The notes: generated by a model from the sequence alone, not told the origin. A stretch of 64,000 nucleotides of DNA from Polycladomyces zharkentensis (GCF_016938855.1 NZ_JAFHAP010000008.1:372280-436279), one strand, 5' to 3'. Shown: positions 7,320 through 16,496, counted from the first letter of the stretch. Numbers and translations: made by a program.

Positions 7320-8291
7320 CTAATACGTGCGCGTGCCTACAAACCTGGCGATCATACGCAACGATTCCCGCGCGTCGCATGGCGGCAAGGCGTCCACCAT
7401 TGACAGCGCCTTCTCCAAATACCGTTCAGCCAGGTTGAGCGAAAAGGGGATCCCTTCAGCATGGCGGACGCATGCCAACACCTCGTCCAAGGACACCTCT
7501 TCACCGCGTGAACGCAAATACGCCAAAATCCGTTCACGGTCCTCCCTTTTTCCGTAGTGCAGCGTATGAATGACCGGCAATGTCACGTTTCCCTGTCGCA
7601 AATCGCTCCCAGCCGGCTTGCCGAGTTGTTGTTCGTTCCCTGTCAAATCCAACACGTCGTCGGTAATCTGAAACGCCATGCCCACATAATATCCGTAACG
7701 GTATAACACCCGCACAATCTCCTCGGAAGCATTGCTTGCCAGCGCCCCCAACTGGCAACTGATCGCCATCAAGAGCGCCGTTTTCCGCTTGATTCGGTGC
7801 AGATAACGCAGCAAATGCTGACCGGCGTTATAGAAATCGCGGATCTGTTCGATCTCCCCCCGGCACATCTGTACAATCGCCCGGGACAAAATACGGTGAA
7901 TCCGCGGATGGTCGATCCGGGAGACCACTTCCAATGCGCGGGCAAAAATGAAATCCCCGGTGTACATGGCGATGCGATTGTCCCATTGGGCCCTTACCGT
8001 TTTTCTGCCCCGCCGGGTCTCCGCATCGTCGATCACGTCATCGTGCACCAGTGTGGCCATGTGAATCAGCTCCAGAGGGACGGCGATTCTTTTTAACCGC
8101 TCCAGATCATACCGGCCGAACCGACCTGACAACAATACGAAAACAGGTCGGATCCGTTTCCCCCCTGCATGGAGCAAGTGGCCGGCCGACGCCGCCAGTT
8201 GGCTGTCCCGGGACGCGACCGTTGCCGACAGCTCCCGCTCGATCAATTGCAAGTCATTTTTCAAGTCTTCATAAATATCCTGGAGTCTCAT
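7320..8291 (-). CDS. hepT: Heptaprenyl diphosphate synthase component II
   Basis: Catalytic subunit of the two-part synthase that builds the C35 side chain of menaquinone-7. The first aspartate-rich motif is at residues 84-88 (HDDVIDD) and the second at 211-215 (ITDDVLD); GGKRIRP is near 43. The ATG at 8291 is preferred because AAGGTG stands 6 nt upstream. A GTG at 8300 is in frame but would lie too close to that site. The start lies 5 nt after the mqnA stop. The partner subunit HepS is at 11381-12133 in the same gene run. Confidence 0.94.
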   Translation of the reverse strand: MRLQDIYEDLKNDLQLIERELSATVASRDSQLAASAGHLLHAGGKRIRPVFVLLSGRFGRYDLERLKRIAVPLELIHMATLVHDDVIDDAETRRGRKTVRAQWDNRIAMYTGDFIFARALEVVSRIDHPRIHRILSRAIVQMCRGEIEQIRDFYNAGQHLLRYLHRIKRKTALLMAISCQLGALASNASEEIVRVLYRYGYYVGMAFQITDDVLDLTGNEQQLGKPAGSDLRQGNVTLPVIHTLHYGKREDRERILAYLRSRGEEVSLDEVLACVRHAEGIPFSLNLAERYLEKALSMVDALPPCDARESLRMIARFVGTRTY

Positions 8292-8296
8292 GACAT

Positions 8297-9151
8297 TCAC
8301 CTTGGTTCGCCCATACTTGTGCCCGCAGGCAAATCCAACATCTCAATCCGCACATTCGGGGATAACAGCCCAATCTCGGCGGCACGTCGATAATACGCTT
8401 CCAATCCTTCCAATTGAGGCTGGCGCAAATCATAACACAACCCGTTATAATACTTCCGCCAGAACGCCTCATCACCACCCAGTTGACGCTGCGCCTCGCG
8501 GATGACCGGTATGGGATCAAGTCGGCTTCGTTCTTTGCTGGCAAAGAACCGTTCATATACTGCATACAACTCATCGGGCCGCTCCTTCACCACTTCCCTG
8601 CGTACCGCCCAAACCGCAAACACCATGTCCAACCCGGTCCGTTGGTACCATTCCCACCCCATATCCAACACGCGGTATCCCGGATTTTCCCACTGTGCCC
8701 GAATGGCATCGTCACCAATCAACAGAGCGGCATCCGCCTGCTCCATCATCTCACCGAGCGAAGGCGGCAAGGTGATGTATTCGGGATTTCCCCCCTCAAA
8801 TCCATTGAGCAGTACCTTCAACAACGCCACTGACGAAGCCGAGGTGTTGGTAAGCGCGATTTTGGCCGAACGCAGATCGGACAAATCGGCATCACGCGTA
8901 AACAAAAAAATGGAACCGACCCGCCCCCTGGCACTGACTGATAAATCCGGCAACAGGACGTAGTTTGGATACTGTTCGGCATAGGCGAAAGAGGAAATGG
9001 GTCCCATGTCGACCTCTCCGGCGGCCATGAGCCGGTTCAATTGGGACGGCACCATGGGCACCAGCTCCACCGGCAGCCCGTCCGCCTCAAAATAATGGTA
9101 AATCGGCAAGACATTCGTAAACGCGATTCGACCGATTCGCAGGGGTCTCAT
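8297..9151 (-). CDS. mqnA: Chorismate dehydratase of the futalosine menaquinone pathway
   Basis: A 284-residue periplasmic-binding-fold protein with RIGRIAFTNVLPIYHYF at the start, VPSQLN near residue 35, MGPISSFAYAE, ALTNTSASSV and GDDAI, typical of MqnA (MqnA/MqnD superfamily). MqnA removes water from chorismate to give 3-enolpyruvylbenzoate, the entry step of the futalosine route. The ATG at 9151 overlaps the ubiX stop (ATGA) and has GGGAGGGA upstream; an earlier ATG at 9166 lacks this. MqnD is the main alternative, but the N-terminus fits MqnA better. Confidence 0.85.
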   Translation of the reverse strand: MRPLRIGRIAFTNVLPIYHYFEADGLPVELVPMVPSQLNRLMAAGEVDMGPISSFAYAEQYPNYVLLPDLSVSARGRVGSIFLFTRDADLSDLRSAKIALTNTSASSVALLKVLLNGFEGGNPEYITLPPSLGEMMEQADAALLIGDDAIRAQWENPGYRVLDMGWEWYQRTGLDMVFAVWAVRREVVKERPDELYAVYERFFASKERSRLDPIPVIREAQRQLGGDEAFWRKYYNGLCYDLRQPQLEGLEAYYRRAAEIGLLSPNVRIEMLDLPAGTSMGEPR

Positions 9152-9747
9152 CGCCTTCCCTCCCATCGTCGATACAATTGGTGCGGAACCGACATCTGAT
9201 CCAGCACCTTACCGGCCACGAACCTCACGATGTCGTCCAGTGTTTCGGGACGGTGGTAGAAAGCCGGCATTGCCGGAACGATTTTGACGCCGATTCTGGA
9301 GAGACGCAACATGTTTTCCAAGTGAACAGGGGACAACGGGGTCTCGCGTGGCACCAATACGAGCGGCCGTCCTTCCTTGATCATCACATCCGCCGCCCGT
9401 TCCAGGAGATTGGTGGACAATCCGGCAGCCAGTTTCGCCAAGGTCCCCATCGAACAGGGGATCACCGCCATCCCGTCCACCGGATAAGAACCTGAGGCGA
9501 TTGAAGCCCCGATGTCCTTGATCGGATGATGGATCAGCCGTCCGGGCAAATGCCGCCACCGATCGCGAAAAACCGTCTCCCGGACGGACACATCCCAATC
9601 GTGCTCTTCCTTCAGTACCCGCCAGGCGGCTTCCGTTACCACCAAATGCACCTCGTGTCCCTGGCGAAGCAGTTCTTCCAGCAAACACAATGCATAGGGG
9701 GCGCCGCTCGCCCCCGTCATACCCACCACAAACCGTTTGGCATTCAT
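9148..9747 (-). CDS. ubiX: Flavin prenyltransferase, UbiX/PAD1 family
   Basis: Makes prenylated FMN, the cofactor of UbiD-type decarboxylases. The 199-residue protein has VVGMTGASGAPYAL at the N-terminus, IASGSYPVDGMAVIPCSMGTLAKLA in the middle and PRETPLSPVHLENML, all family hallmarks. It overlaps ubiA upstream and mqnA downstream by 4 nt (ATGA), so it is translationally coupled. In the futalosine pathway a UbiX homologue (MqnM) supports decarboxylation of the prenylated naphthoate. The UbiD partner is not in this window. Confidence 0.93.
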   Translation of the reverse strand: MNAKRFVVGMTGASGAPYALCLLEELLRQGHEVHLVVTEAAWRVLKEEHDWDVSVRETVFRDRWRHLPGRLIHHPIKDIGASIASGSYPVDGMAVIPCSMGTLAKLAAGLSTNLLERAADVMIKEGRPLVLVPRETPLSPVHLENMLRLSRIGVKIVPAMPAFYHRPETLDDIVRFVAGKVLDQMSVPHQLYRRWEGRR

Positions 9748-10616
9748 TTGAGCATCACATCCGCCATCGCAAAGAGGAACACGATCACGCTCAATACGCC
9801 GTTCATCGTGAAAAAGGCCGTGTTCAGACGGGATAAATCATCGGGTGACACGATTCGGTGCTCATAATACAGGATCACCAATGCGATCAATACCCCGACA
9901 CCGTACCACGCACTGAGCGGTGTGATTTGGATCAGCAGGATCAGACCGATGGCGGTTCCGACGTGCATCCATGCCGAATAGCGGAGTGCACGGGCCAGAC
10001 CGAATCGTGCCGGAATGGAATATAACCCTTCCCGGCGATCGAAATCGATGTCCTGACACGCATAGATGACATCAAATCCTGCCGTCCACAACGTCACCGT
10101 CGCAAACAACAGCCATGCCGTCGCGTCCAACTGCCCGGTGGTGGCCACCCATCCGCCCATGGGCGCCAAACCGAGCGCCGCCCCCAGCACCAGATGGCAC
10201 GCCCAAGTAAACCGCTTGGTGTAGGAGTAAACGGTCAACACCAACACGGCGACCGGCATCAGTTTGACGGCCAGTGGGTTTAATTGCCAGGCAGCCACAA
10301 ACAGCAGCAGGAACGAAAAGAACACGAACACCCACACGGCCGGGACCGAAATTTTGCCAGCCGGAATCTCCCGCTGCGCCGTTCGCGGGTTTTTCGCATC
10401 GATATGGCGGTCGATCAGCCGATTGAGCGCCATTGCCGCACTGCGCGCACCCACCATGGCGACGGTGATCCAGACGATCTCAGGCCAGGTGGGCAGACTG
10501 CCCTCCACCATCACGTTGCCCAGTACGGCCCCCAGATAGGCGAATGGCAATGCAAACACCGTATGTTCAAACTTGATCATATTGAGAATGATCCTGAGCT
10601 TTTGCCACCATTGCAT
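9744..10616 (-). CDS. mqnP: UbiA-family prenyltransferase, probably MqnP
   Basis: A 290-residue polytopic membrane protein. The first aspartate motif appears as NRLIDRHIDAKNPRT and the second as DVIYACQDIDFDRREG. These bind prenyl diphosphate through Mg. The start at ATG 10616 is supported by GGAGAGG upstream; the longer open frame has no such site and would run deep into menG. Its position between ubiX and menG and next to mqnA suggests it prenylates 1,4-dihydroxy-6-naphthoate with the HepST product. A MenA-like role cannot be excluded from sequence alone. Confidence 0.85.
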   Translation of the reverse strand: MQWWQKLRIILNMIKFEHTVFALPFAYLGAVLGNVMVEGSLPTWPEIVWITVAMVGARSAAMALNRLIDRHIDAKNPRTAQREIPAGKISVPAVWVFVFFSFLLLFVAAWQLNPLAVKLMPVAVLVLTVYSYTKRFTWACHLVLGAALGLAPMGGWVATTGQLDATAWLLFATVTLWTAGFDVIYACQDIDFDRREGLYSIPARFGLARALRYSAWMHVGTAIGLILLIQITPLSAWYGVGVLIALVILYYEHRIVSPDDLSRLNTAFFTMNGVLSVIVFLFAMADVMLK

Positions 10617-10638
10617 CCTGCATCGACCTCTCCAGCTC

Positions 10639-11376
10639 TCATGCATTCCGTTTCTTGATACCGATGTGCACCGCCGCAATCCCGCCGGTCAAGGGATAGA
10701 CCCGAACCGATTCGAATACACCCATTTCTTCCATGATGCGTGCCAATTCCTTGTGATCGGGAAATTGAACCAATGATTCCGGCAACCAGCGGTATTGTTC
10801 GTACCGTCCTGCCAACCACTTGCCCAGCCACGGCAGAATCCGCCGAAAGTACAGATAGTATACCGCGCGAAACGGTGCCCAGGTCGGCTTGGACAATTCC
10901 AGGGATACCACCTGACCGCCCGGTTTGACCACACGGGCCATTTCACGCAATACGTGACGGTAATCGGGCACGTTTCGCAAGGCGAATCCGATCGTCGCGT
11001 GGTCGAAGGTGTTGTCCGCAAACGGCAATGCCATCGCATTGCCATGAATCAAGCGGATTTGCCGGTCAAGTCCCCTTTCACCAATTTTTCTCTCCGCCTC
11101 TTTCAGCATGTTTTGGCTGAAATCCAGCCCCACGATCTCTCCCGTTCCCGAAGCCTCCGCCAGCGCAATCGCCCAGTCGCACGTCCCGCAACAGACGTCG
11201 ATGGCGGTGTCGCCCTGCTTGACCGCCATCATCTTCATGGTGAACTTGCGCCAAGCCTTATGACGCCTGAAACTGAGGATCGTGTTCATCCGGTCGTAAC
11301 GATGGGCAATGCTTTCAAAGACACTGTGGACAAACTGCTCTTTCGACCGAAACATTTTGTCCTGATCCACCGACAT
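10639..11376 (-). CDS. menG: Demethylmenaquinone methyltransferase
   Basis: SAM-dependent methylation of demethylmenaquinone, the last step of menaquinone synthesis (UbiE/MenG). The 245-residue protein has DVCCGTCDWAIALAEA as SAM motif I, GLDFSQNML, and FALRNVPDYRHVLREMARVVKPGG, which are family signatures. It lies between hepS (4-nt gap upstream) and mqnP, as menG lies between hepS and hepT in B. subtilis, except that three extra quinone genes are inserted here before hepT. Confidence 0.95.
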   Translation of the reverse strand: MSVDQDKMFRSKEQFVHSVFESIAHRYDRMNTILSFRRHKAWRKFTMKMMAVKQGDTAIDVCCGTCDWAIALAEASGTGEIVGLDFSQNMLKEAERKIGERGLDRQIRLIHGNAMALPFADNTFDHATIGFALRNVPDYRHVLREMARVVKPGGQVVSLELSKPTWAPFRAVYYLYFRRILPWLGKWLAGRYEQYRWLPESLVQFPDHKELARIMEEMGVFESVRVYPLTGGIAAVHIGIKKRNA

Positions 11377-11380
11377 GATT

Positions 11381-12133
11381 TCACCCTTCCCGGATTAGCG
11401 GCTCTCCCAATACCGAAGCAAATCTGCGCCGGATCGCCTCCGCCCATTCTTGGCGCGCTTCCGGATGCTTCATTCCTTCCAGCCTGGATTGGATCTCCCC
11501 CAGCAGAACGGTTGGAACCGATTCGTCGGTCAACCACGGAAATATCTCCTTCACACCGGGTGAGACGAGGTAATCGAGCGCCATCAAGCGCTCTGCCAGC
11601 GGACGCCATGGATGGCCCCACCGGTTTTCTGCATGAAAAAAATCGGCCAACGCCGCAAGCAATTCGCCCCGGATTCGCCGAATCAAAGGAAGCCACACCG
11701 AGGATGACGTTCGTGTATCGTCGCGCAACGCATACAAACGCATTTTCGCTTCGTTGATGCGGCAGGTTGCCTGGGCCAAACATGCTACGACTTCCACTTC
11801 CCCCTGCTCGCTCAATAAACGGTAAAACTGACTGGAATAATAATCACCCGCCAACACGGTGAGTTGACGTATGCGCATTTGCTCTTCCGTTCGGGGCTTG
11901 TCCAGGGAGACCGTTTCGTGAATGTCCAAGGCCATCTGCAACAAAGCGGTCGCCGTACACAACCGGCGAATCCGTGAAACGGGCAGTTCATGCGACTTCA
12001 ACATCATATACAATACCTGCACAAAAAAAGATGGCACATGGGGTCGGCCGAGACAGCGCTTGACAAACGGGTTTTCTGCATAATGAGCGACTTCTTCCAC
12101 GATGGATTCCCATTCGGTATGTACGGACGTCAT
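11381..12133 (-). CDS. hepS: Heptaprenyl diphosphate synthase component I
   Basis: The non-catalytic regulatory subunit that pairs with HepT. It has no DDxxD motif, as expected for HepS, and shows the family-like helical region with PSFFVQVLYMML and LHE/IHETVS. I chose ATG 12133 (250 residues), which follows AGGTGGGGGG; the open frame extends to 12238 but that part is unlike HepS. Gene order mtrB-(small gene)-hepS-menG agrees with B. subtilis. Confidence 0.85.
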   Translation of the reverse strand: MTSVHTEWESIVEEVAHYAENPFVKRCLGRPHVPSFFVQVLYMMLKSHELPVSRIRRLCTATALLQMALDIHETVSLDKPRTEEQMRIRQLTVLAGDYYSSQFYRLLSEQGEVEVVACLAQATCRINEAKMRLYALRDDTRTSSSVWLPLIRRIRGELLAALADFFHAENRWGHPWRPLAERLMALDYLVSPGVKEIFPWLTDESVPTVLLGEIQSRLEGMKHPEARQEWAEAIRRRFASVLGEPLIREG

Positions 12134-12237
12134 GTCGCGCCCCCCACCTACAGACAAATCGATGACACAATCTTCTCGTCCAGTATACCATAATTTTGGC
12201 GAAGCGACACGAATCACCTCTTCAGACGGTCGGGTCA

Positions 12238-12720
12238 TCAGTATCGTTTCACCTCAAAAAACCGTTCCATCAGTTGTTGGTACGACCACCCGGACTCCTG
12301 CTGCACGGGACTCTCACACAGATCCCCCCGTGTCGCCCGAACCGTCATCAGCGGTGCAGGGGTCGCCGGTGATGCATCATATACTGTCAGACGAACCGAT
12401 TCCACATTATCCGTTTGCGTGAGCGTACGCTGAATCAGGAGATACATCTCCCGGTACTGCTCACTCGTCAAACGGGCCGTCGACAAATCCAGCGATAAAC
12501 GGTTACGCTCCCACTCTACGTGATGAAGCCGCATCTGCATCGGTTGGCGGGATAAAAAATCAACCAGCGTCCCCTCCGTCAAATGAACCGGCTTTTCCAC
12601 CCGAAAAGCGGGAAGCGATCCACTCTCGCGGTTTGACAGCACCGGTGCCAACGACAACAATGCTGCCAGCATCACGGACAAAAACACCGACGCAAACAAC
12701 GCCCGGGCCAATCGCTCCAA
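12238..12720 (-). CDS. Unrecognised single-pass membrane or secreted protein
   Basis: About 160 residues with one hydrophobic segment near the N-terminus (LARALFASVFLSVMLAAL) and a mixed alpha/beta region after it. It has no metal or catalytic motif that I recognise. A TTG start at 12720 follows GGGGGAAGG. An ATG at 12777 is also possible but has its ribosome site too close. It lies between mtrB and hepS and is probably cotranscribed with them. B. subtilis has no gene at this place, so the gene is an addition to the conserved block. Confidence 0.6.
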   Translation of the reverse strand: MERLARALFASVFLSVMLAALLSLAPVLSNRESGSLPAFRVEKPVHLTEGTLVDFLSRQPMQMRLHHVEWERNRLSLDLSTARLTSEQYREMYLLIQRTLTQTDNVESVRLTVYDASPATPAPLMTVRATRGDLCESPVQQESGWSYQQLMERFFEVKRY

Positions 12721-12789
12721 GACCCTTCCCCCTTTCCCCGTCCTGAGACCATTGTATCGGAACGGCGGGGAAATCATGCCTCCCGGTGT

Positions 12790-13017
12790 TCACTCATCCG
12801 TGTCGATCGTTCCATATCGCGTTAAAATCGTCGCCTTGCCGCGGACCTTGATCGCTGAAGTGTGTTCCGTAAATTGTGCGATCATCACTTCTCCCTTGTC
12901 CAGCTTTTCCGAGTGATGAAATCGTGTATCCTTGCCCCGTGTCAACCCGATCACATTGACCCCGTTTTCTTTCGCCTTGATCACGATATAATCGCTTGTA
13001 ATCGGTTCCATCCCCAT
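12790..13017 (-). CDS. mtrB: TRAP, tryptophan-activated RNA-binding attenuation protein
   Basis: The 75-residue protein is nearly identical in its core to B. subtilis Mtr[36 protein letters not shown]. It forms an 11-mer ring that binds 11 (G/U)AG triplets when loaded with tryptophan. The lysine and arginine of KVRG and the KLDKGE lysines are known RNA-contacting residues of the family. An ideal TRAP target lies at 186-239. Here the gene is separated from folE (mtrA) by a tRNA gene and a terminator and has its own promoter. Confidence 0.96.
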   Translation of the reverse strand: MGMEPITSDYIVIKAKENGVNVIGLTRGKDTRFHHSEKLDKGEVMIAQFTEHTSAIKVRGKATILTRYGTIDTDE

Positions 13018-13041
13018 CGCCTCCTCTATTGATCAATCACA

Positions 13042-13070
13042 CTATGCCTCAATCGCCGACACCTGTCAAT
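13042..13070 (-). promoter_or_regulatory. SigA-type promoter for mtrB and the quinone operon
   Basis: Minus strand TTGACA (13070-13065), 17-nt spacer, CATAGT (13047-13042), 25 nt upstream of the mtrB ATG. The palindrome ATTGATCAAT (13029-13038) lies between the promoter and the ribosome site. Because a terminator lies upstream at 13082-13118, this is probably the main promoter for mtrB-hepS-menG and the genes beyond. Confidence 0.6.
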
Positions 13071-13081
13071 GGAGTATCAAC

Positions 13082-13118
13082 AAAAGAAAAAGACTCTCCG
13101 ACCGTTCGCGGAGAGTCT
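13082..13118 (-). terminator. Terminator after tRNA-Pro
   Basis: AGACTCTCCG/CGGAGAGTCT 10-bp stem followed on the minus strand by TTTTTCTTTTG, 5 nt after the tRNA CCA end. Confidence 0.88.
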
Positions 13119-13122
13119 GGTT

Positions 13123-13199
13123 TGGTCGGGCTAGCCGGATTTGAACCGACGACCTCTTGCGCCCCATGCAAGCGCGCTACCAAGCTGCGCCATAGCCCG
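13123..13199 (-). tRNA. tRNA-Pro (GGG)
   Basis: A 77-nt cloverleaf. Acceptor CGGGCTA pairs with TAGCCCG, the discriminator is A and CCA is encoded. The anticodon arm is CTTGC-ATGGGGC-GCAAG, giving anticodon GGG. The T arm has GGTTCAAATCC. It sits between folE and mtrB, genes that form one operon in B. subtilis. Confidence 0.95.
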
Positions 13200-13291
13200 A
13201 CATCGTTCCAAGATATATCTTGAAGCAGAAGCGACATTCATTAATATATCTCGGAACTGGATTTCTGTCAAGGGATGTCGGGAAAATTTTT

Positions 13292-13858
13292 TTAGCGAAT
13301 TCCGATCAGGCTCAGCGCCTCCGCACGGGCCGCTGCATTTTCGGCAAATATGCCGCGAACGGCCGATGTGACGGTTTTGGAACCCGGCTTTTTCACGCCC
13401 CGCATCGTCATGCACATATGTTCGGCCTCCACCACGACGATCACACCGTGAGGATCCAGTTTTTTCATGATGGCATCCGCCACGGTCGCAGTGATGCGCT
13501 CCTGCAGTTGCGGACGCCGCGCAACAGCCTCAACCGCCCGCGCCAATTTGCTGAGACCGGTCACACGACCGCCGCGGGGAATGTATCCGACATGCGCTTT
13601 TCCGAAAAACGGAACCAGATGGTGTTCGCACATGGAGAAAAACGGAATATCCTTCACCAATACCAACTCTTCATGCTCTTCGCTGAATATGACCGAAAAA
13701 TATTCGCCGGGGTCCTGATCCAATCCGACAAACACTTCCTCATACATTCGAGCCACACGAGCCGGTGTATCCCTCAGACCTTCCCGGTCCGGATCCTCTC
13801 CGATCGCCTCCAAGATCATCCGCACCGCGGTTTGAATCTTTTCGTGATCTACTCGCAT
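13292..13858 (-). CDS. folE: GTP cyclohydrolase I
   Basis: Converts GTP to dihydroneopterin triphosphate, the first step of folate synthesis; it is called mtrA in B. subtilis. The 188-residue protein shows [22 protein letters not shown], the zinc-site segment [26 protein letters not shown] and [11 protein letters not shown] with the second zinc cysteine. It is followed by tRNA-Pro rather than directly by mtrB. Folate and tryptophan synthesis share chorismate, which probably explains the ancestral mtrA-mtrB pairing. Confidence 0.97.
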   Translation of the reverse strand: MRVDHEKIQTAVRMILEAIGEDPDREGLRDTPARVARMYEEVFVGLDQDPGEYFSVIFSEEHEELVLVKDIPFFSMCEHHLVPFFGKAHVGYIPRGGRVTGLSKLARAVEAVARRPQLQERITATVADAIMKKLDPHGVIVVVEAEHMCMTMRGVKKPGSKTVTSAVRGIFAENAAARAEALSLIGIR

Positions 13859-13951
13859 CTTTCATTTCGCCTCCACATAGTCTGTCCATTTGACATTGAT
13901 TCCTATGCCGACTGTCCGCTGGCGCAATTCTGAAACGTCCCCGCCATTATA

Positions 13952-13984
13952 CCATAAAATAAAAAGGCCCGGGATACGGGCCTT
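13952..13984 (-). terminator. Terminator after hup
   Basis: AAGGCCCG-GGATA-CGGGCCTT stem, followed on the minus strand by TTTTTATTTTATGG. It isolates the hup transcript from folE. Confidence 0.88.
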
Positions 13985-14034
13985 GACGTTCATATGTACC
14001 CCCACAGGCTGAAGCCTGTGATTAGTACCTTTCA

Positions 14035-14310
14035 TTACTTGTTCACTTCGTCCTTCAGCGCTTTGCCCGGTTTGAAAGCCGGAACCTTGCTGGCCGGAAT
14101 GGTGATTTCTTTTCCGGTTTGCGGGTTGCGCCCTTTGCGGGCAGCGCGTTCACGTACTTCGAAGTTGCCAAACCCGATCAGTTGCACTTTCTCGCCGTTT
14201 TTCAGCGCTTCGGTGATGGCTTCCAACACGGCTTCAACGGATTGGGTGGCATCTTTCTTCGTCATTTGGGTTTTTTCCGCCACTTTGGCAATCAATTCCG
14301 TTTTGTTCAC
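14035..14310 (-). CDS. hup: HU-type DNA-binding protein
   Basis: The abundant nucleoid protein HBsu homologue, 91 residues against 92 in B. subtilis. It begins [12 protein letters not shown], with [21 protein letters not shown] forming the DNA-binding arm and [11 protein letters not shown] at the end. The start is GTG at 14310, with AGGAGGTGA just upstream; the longer open frame to 14538 crosses the promoter and terminator. It lies between folE and spoIVA as in B. subtilis (mtrA-hbs-spoIVA). Confidence 0.96.
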   Translation of the reverse strand: MNKTELIAKVAEKTQMTKKDATQSVEAVLEAITEALKNGEKVQLIGFGNFEVRERAARKGRNPQTGKEITIPASKVPAFKPGKALKDEVNK

Positions 14311-14412
14311 AACCCTCACCTCCTCTCTCAAGACCCCCTTCGCTTCACCGCCTACCGCACCTTCCAAAGCTGGAAAGTAGGCGATACTCAGGCGGTCGTG
14401 AGGGACAAACCT

Positions 14413-14442
14413 ATAGTAATACAGACAGTGGGGAGAATTCAA
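14413..14442 (-). promoter_or_regulatory. SigA-type promoter of hup
   Basis: Minus strand TTGAAT (14442-14437), 18-nt spacer, TACTAT (14418-14413). It gives a leader of about 95 nt before the GTG start. Confidence 0.6.
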
Positions 14443-14470
14443 GGGGATTCGTACCCATCTTTGCGAAAAA

Positions 14471-14503
14471 CAGAGCAAAAAAAGCACTCCAAATGAGCGC
14501 TTT
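14471..14503 (-). terminator. Terminator after spoIVA
   Basis: AAAGCGCTC-ATTTG-GAGTGCTTT stem (one G-U pair) followed on the minus strand by a T run, TTTTTTTGCTC, 19 nt after the spoIVA stop. Confidence 0.85.
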
Positions 14504-14521
14504 TTGAATGGAAATCCATTT

Positions 14522-16000
14522 TTATAAGATGATGGCAATCAGTCCGCCCGAACCTTCATTGATGATCCGCTCCAGTGTCTCCTGCAGTTTGTAACGGGCG
14601 TTTTCCGGCATCATCGACAATTTGGCTTGAATGCCTTCCCTCACGATCGAATTGAGCGACCTGCCGAAAATGTCCGATTCCCAAATTCTCAATGGATCCT
14701 GTTCGAAATCACGCATCAAGTAGTTGACCAGCTCTTCGCTTTGCCTTTCCGATCCGATGATCGGGGCAAACTCGGAATGTACATTCACCTTGATCATATG
14801 AATCGACGGTGCCGTCGCCTTGAGCCGGACCCCGAACCGGGAACCCTGTTTGATCAGCTCCGGCTCATCCAGCGTCATTTCGTCCAGCGTCGGCGCGGCT
14901 ACCCCGTAACCGGTCGTCCGGACCATTTTCAGCGCTTCCGCTACCTTGTCATATTCCCTTTTGGCTCGCGTGAACTCCACCATCAATTCCAACAAGTGAT
15001 CCTTTCCGCGAATTTCGACTCCGACCACTTCGGTCAGGATTCGATCGTACAATTCATCCGGCGCGTACAGATCGATCTCGGCAATACCTTGCCCCATGTC
15101 CATACCGGAGAGGGCGGCCCGCTCGATGAAGTCGTACTGCACGAATTGGTCCACCACGGCATCGACATCGCGCAGACGCCGGATATCCTTTACCGTTTCA
15201 CGGACGGAGTTCTCAAATTCCTGACGCAACCAGTGATCCTCATCCAGCACCATCACCCAGCTCGGCAGATTGACGTTCACCTCATGAACCGGAAACTCGA
15301 AGAGTACTTCTTTCATCACTTGCAGAATCTCTTCTTCACCCATGTTGGCCACTGACAGTGCCATCACGGGGATGTCGTATTTCTCGGCCAGCTCCTGTCG
15401 GAGCGCCTGCGTTTGCTCCGAGTAGGGGCGGTTTGAATTGAGCACCATAATGAACGGCTTGCCGACTTCTTTCAACTCCTCAACCACCCGCTCCTCCACT
15501 TCTTCATACGCATAGCGGGGGATGTCGGTAATGCTGCCGTCCGTTGTCACCACTACGCCCAATGTGGAATGTTCCTGGATTACCTTGCGCGTGCCGACTT
15601 CGGCCGCTTCCTGGAAAGGAACGGGATCGTCAAACCAAGGGGTGTTGATCATGCGGGGGCCGTTCTCATCCTCATATCCTTTGGCCCCTTCGATCGCGTA
15701 GCCGACGCAGTCCACCAAACGGACATTGATGTCCAATCCTTCGCTGACATGAATTTTGACCGCCTGATTGGGCACGAACTTGGGCTCGATCGTCGTGATT
15801 GTCTTGCCCGCCCCGCTGTGCGGCAGCTCATCCGTCGCCCGAATGCGGTCGGATTCTTCACTGATGTTGGGAATCACCACTTGTTCCATAAACCGTTTGA
15901 TAAACGTCGACTTCCCGGTGCGCACCGCACCGACCACCCCGAGGTAAATATCCCCTCCTGTCCGTTCCGCAATATCTTTGAAGATATCGACTTTTTTCAC
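14522..16000 (-). CDS. spoIVA: Spore coat basement-layer ATPase SpoIVA
   Basis: Polymerises on the forespore surface with ATP hydrolysis and anchors the coat; needed for coat and cortex assembly. The protein is 492 residues, the same length as in B. subtilis. It starts at GTG 16000 with GAAGGAGG upstream and reads [20 protein letters not shown]. Walker A is GAVRTGKS with Lys30, the residue known to be essential in B. subtilis. The long C-terminal domain ends [11 protein letters not shown]. The open frame upstream of 16000 is noncoding. Expression is expected from SigE in the mother cell. Confidence 0.97.
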   Translation of the reverse strand: MKKVDIFKDIAERTGGDIYLGVVGAVRTGKSTFIKRFMEQVVIPNISEESDRIRATDELPHSGAGKTITTIEPKFVPNQAVKIHVSEGLDINVRLVDCVGYAIEGAKGYEDENGPRMINTPWFDDPVPFQEAAEVGTRKVIQEHSTLGVVVTTDGSITDIPRYAYEEVEERVVEELKEVGKPFIMVLNSNRPYSEQTQALRQELAEKYDIPVMALSVANMGEEEILQVMKEVLFEFPVHEVNVNLPSWVMVLDEDHWLRQEFENSVRETVKDIRRLRDVDAVVDQFVQYDFIERAALSGMDMGQGIAEIDLYAPDELYDRILTEVVGVEIRGKDHLLELMVEFTRAKREYDKVAEALKMVRTTGYGVAAPTLDEMTLDEPELIKQGSRFGVRLKATAPSIHMIKVNVHSEFAPIIGSERQSEELVNYLMRDFEQDPLRIWESDIFGRSLNSIVREGIQAKLSMMPENARYKLQETLERIINEGSGGLIAIIL

Positions 16001-16144
16001 GAGAACCCCTCCTTCAATGGTTCCGTTACCATGATCAACGGATTGTCGCCGGTGCGAAAAGGGCGCTCCCTTCCCCTCCGCTGTTCCCGTACGATTTTTG
16101 GACACTATAAATATATGAGGGCATTTCCTCTTTATGATACCGGT

Positions 16145-16171
16145 CAAAAAAAAGAGCCGCTTTTTGCGGCT
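16145..16171 (-). terminator. Terminator upstream of spoIVA
   Basis: AGCCGC-TTTTT-GCGGCT stem with a run of eight T residues on the minus strand. It probably ends transcription from the small gene at 16497-16640. Confidence 0.75.
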
Positions 16172-16496
16172 GAGAATCGGCCAAGCGGTAGAAACCTCCC
16201 GTGATTTCGAGTGCGCATCCGGTAATTCCGTGACGAGCAAATGCTTCAGAGGCAAGCAAAGACCCGGAAAGCGCAGGAATGAAATCGCGGGCAACTTCCT
16301 TCCGGTGAAGCGTTACTTTGCCTGCGTCCTGCGTTCCTGGTCAGAGCGACCATGACCCACTTCCGTGAGGGCACAGGTGGAGCGAACCCCGGAAGCATTT
16401 GGACAATTATCTGCAGACAGACTCCGGTGGGAGGGTTCCCATTTTCCGTTGTGAGCTTCAGACGGGAAATCCGAACCCGTGAACTTTTGCCGCTGA
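16172..16496. other. Gene-poor stretch with a degenerate repeat
   Basis: No supported gene. Bases 16250-16310 resemble the reverse complement of about 3945-4010; both contain GGAAAGCGCAGGAATG, followed by ATCGCG and a GTGAAGCG segment. The repeat type is unknown. Confidence 0.4.

Noticed and set aside
13049-13415. Small frames across the tRNA-Pro gene
   Set aside because: They read through a well-formed tRNA and its terminator.
16035-16294. Extension of spoIVA upstream of 16000
   Set aside because: A GTG with a perfect ribosome site at 16000 gives exactly the B. subtilis length; the extension contains a terminator.
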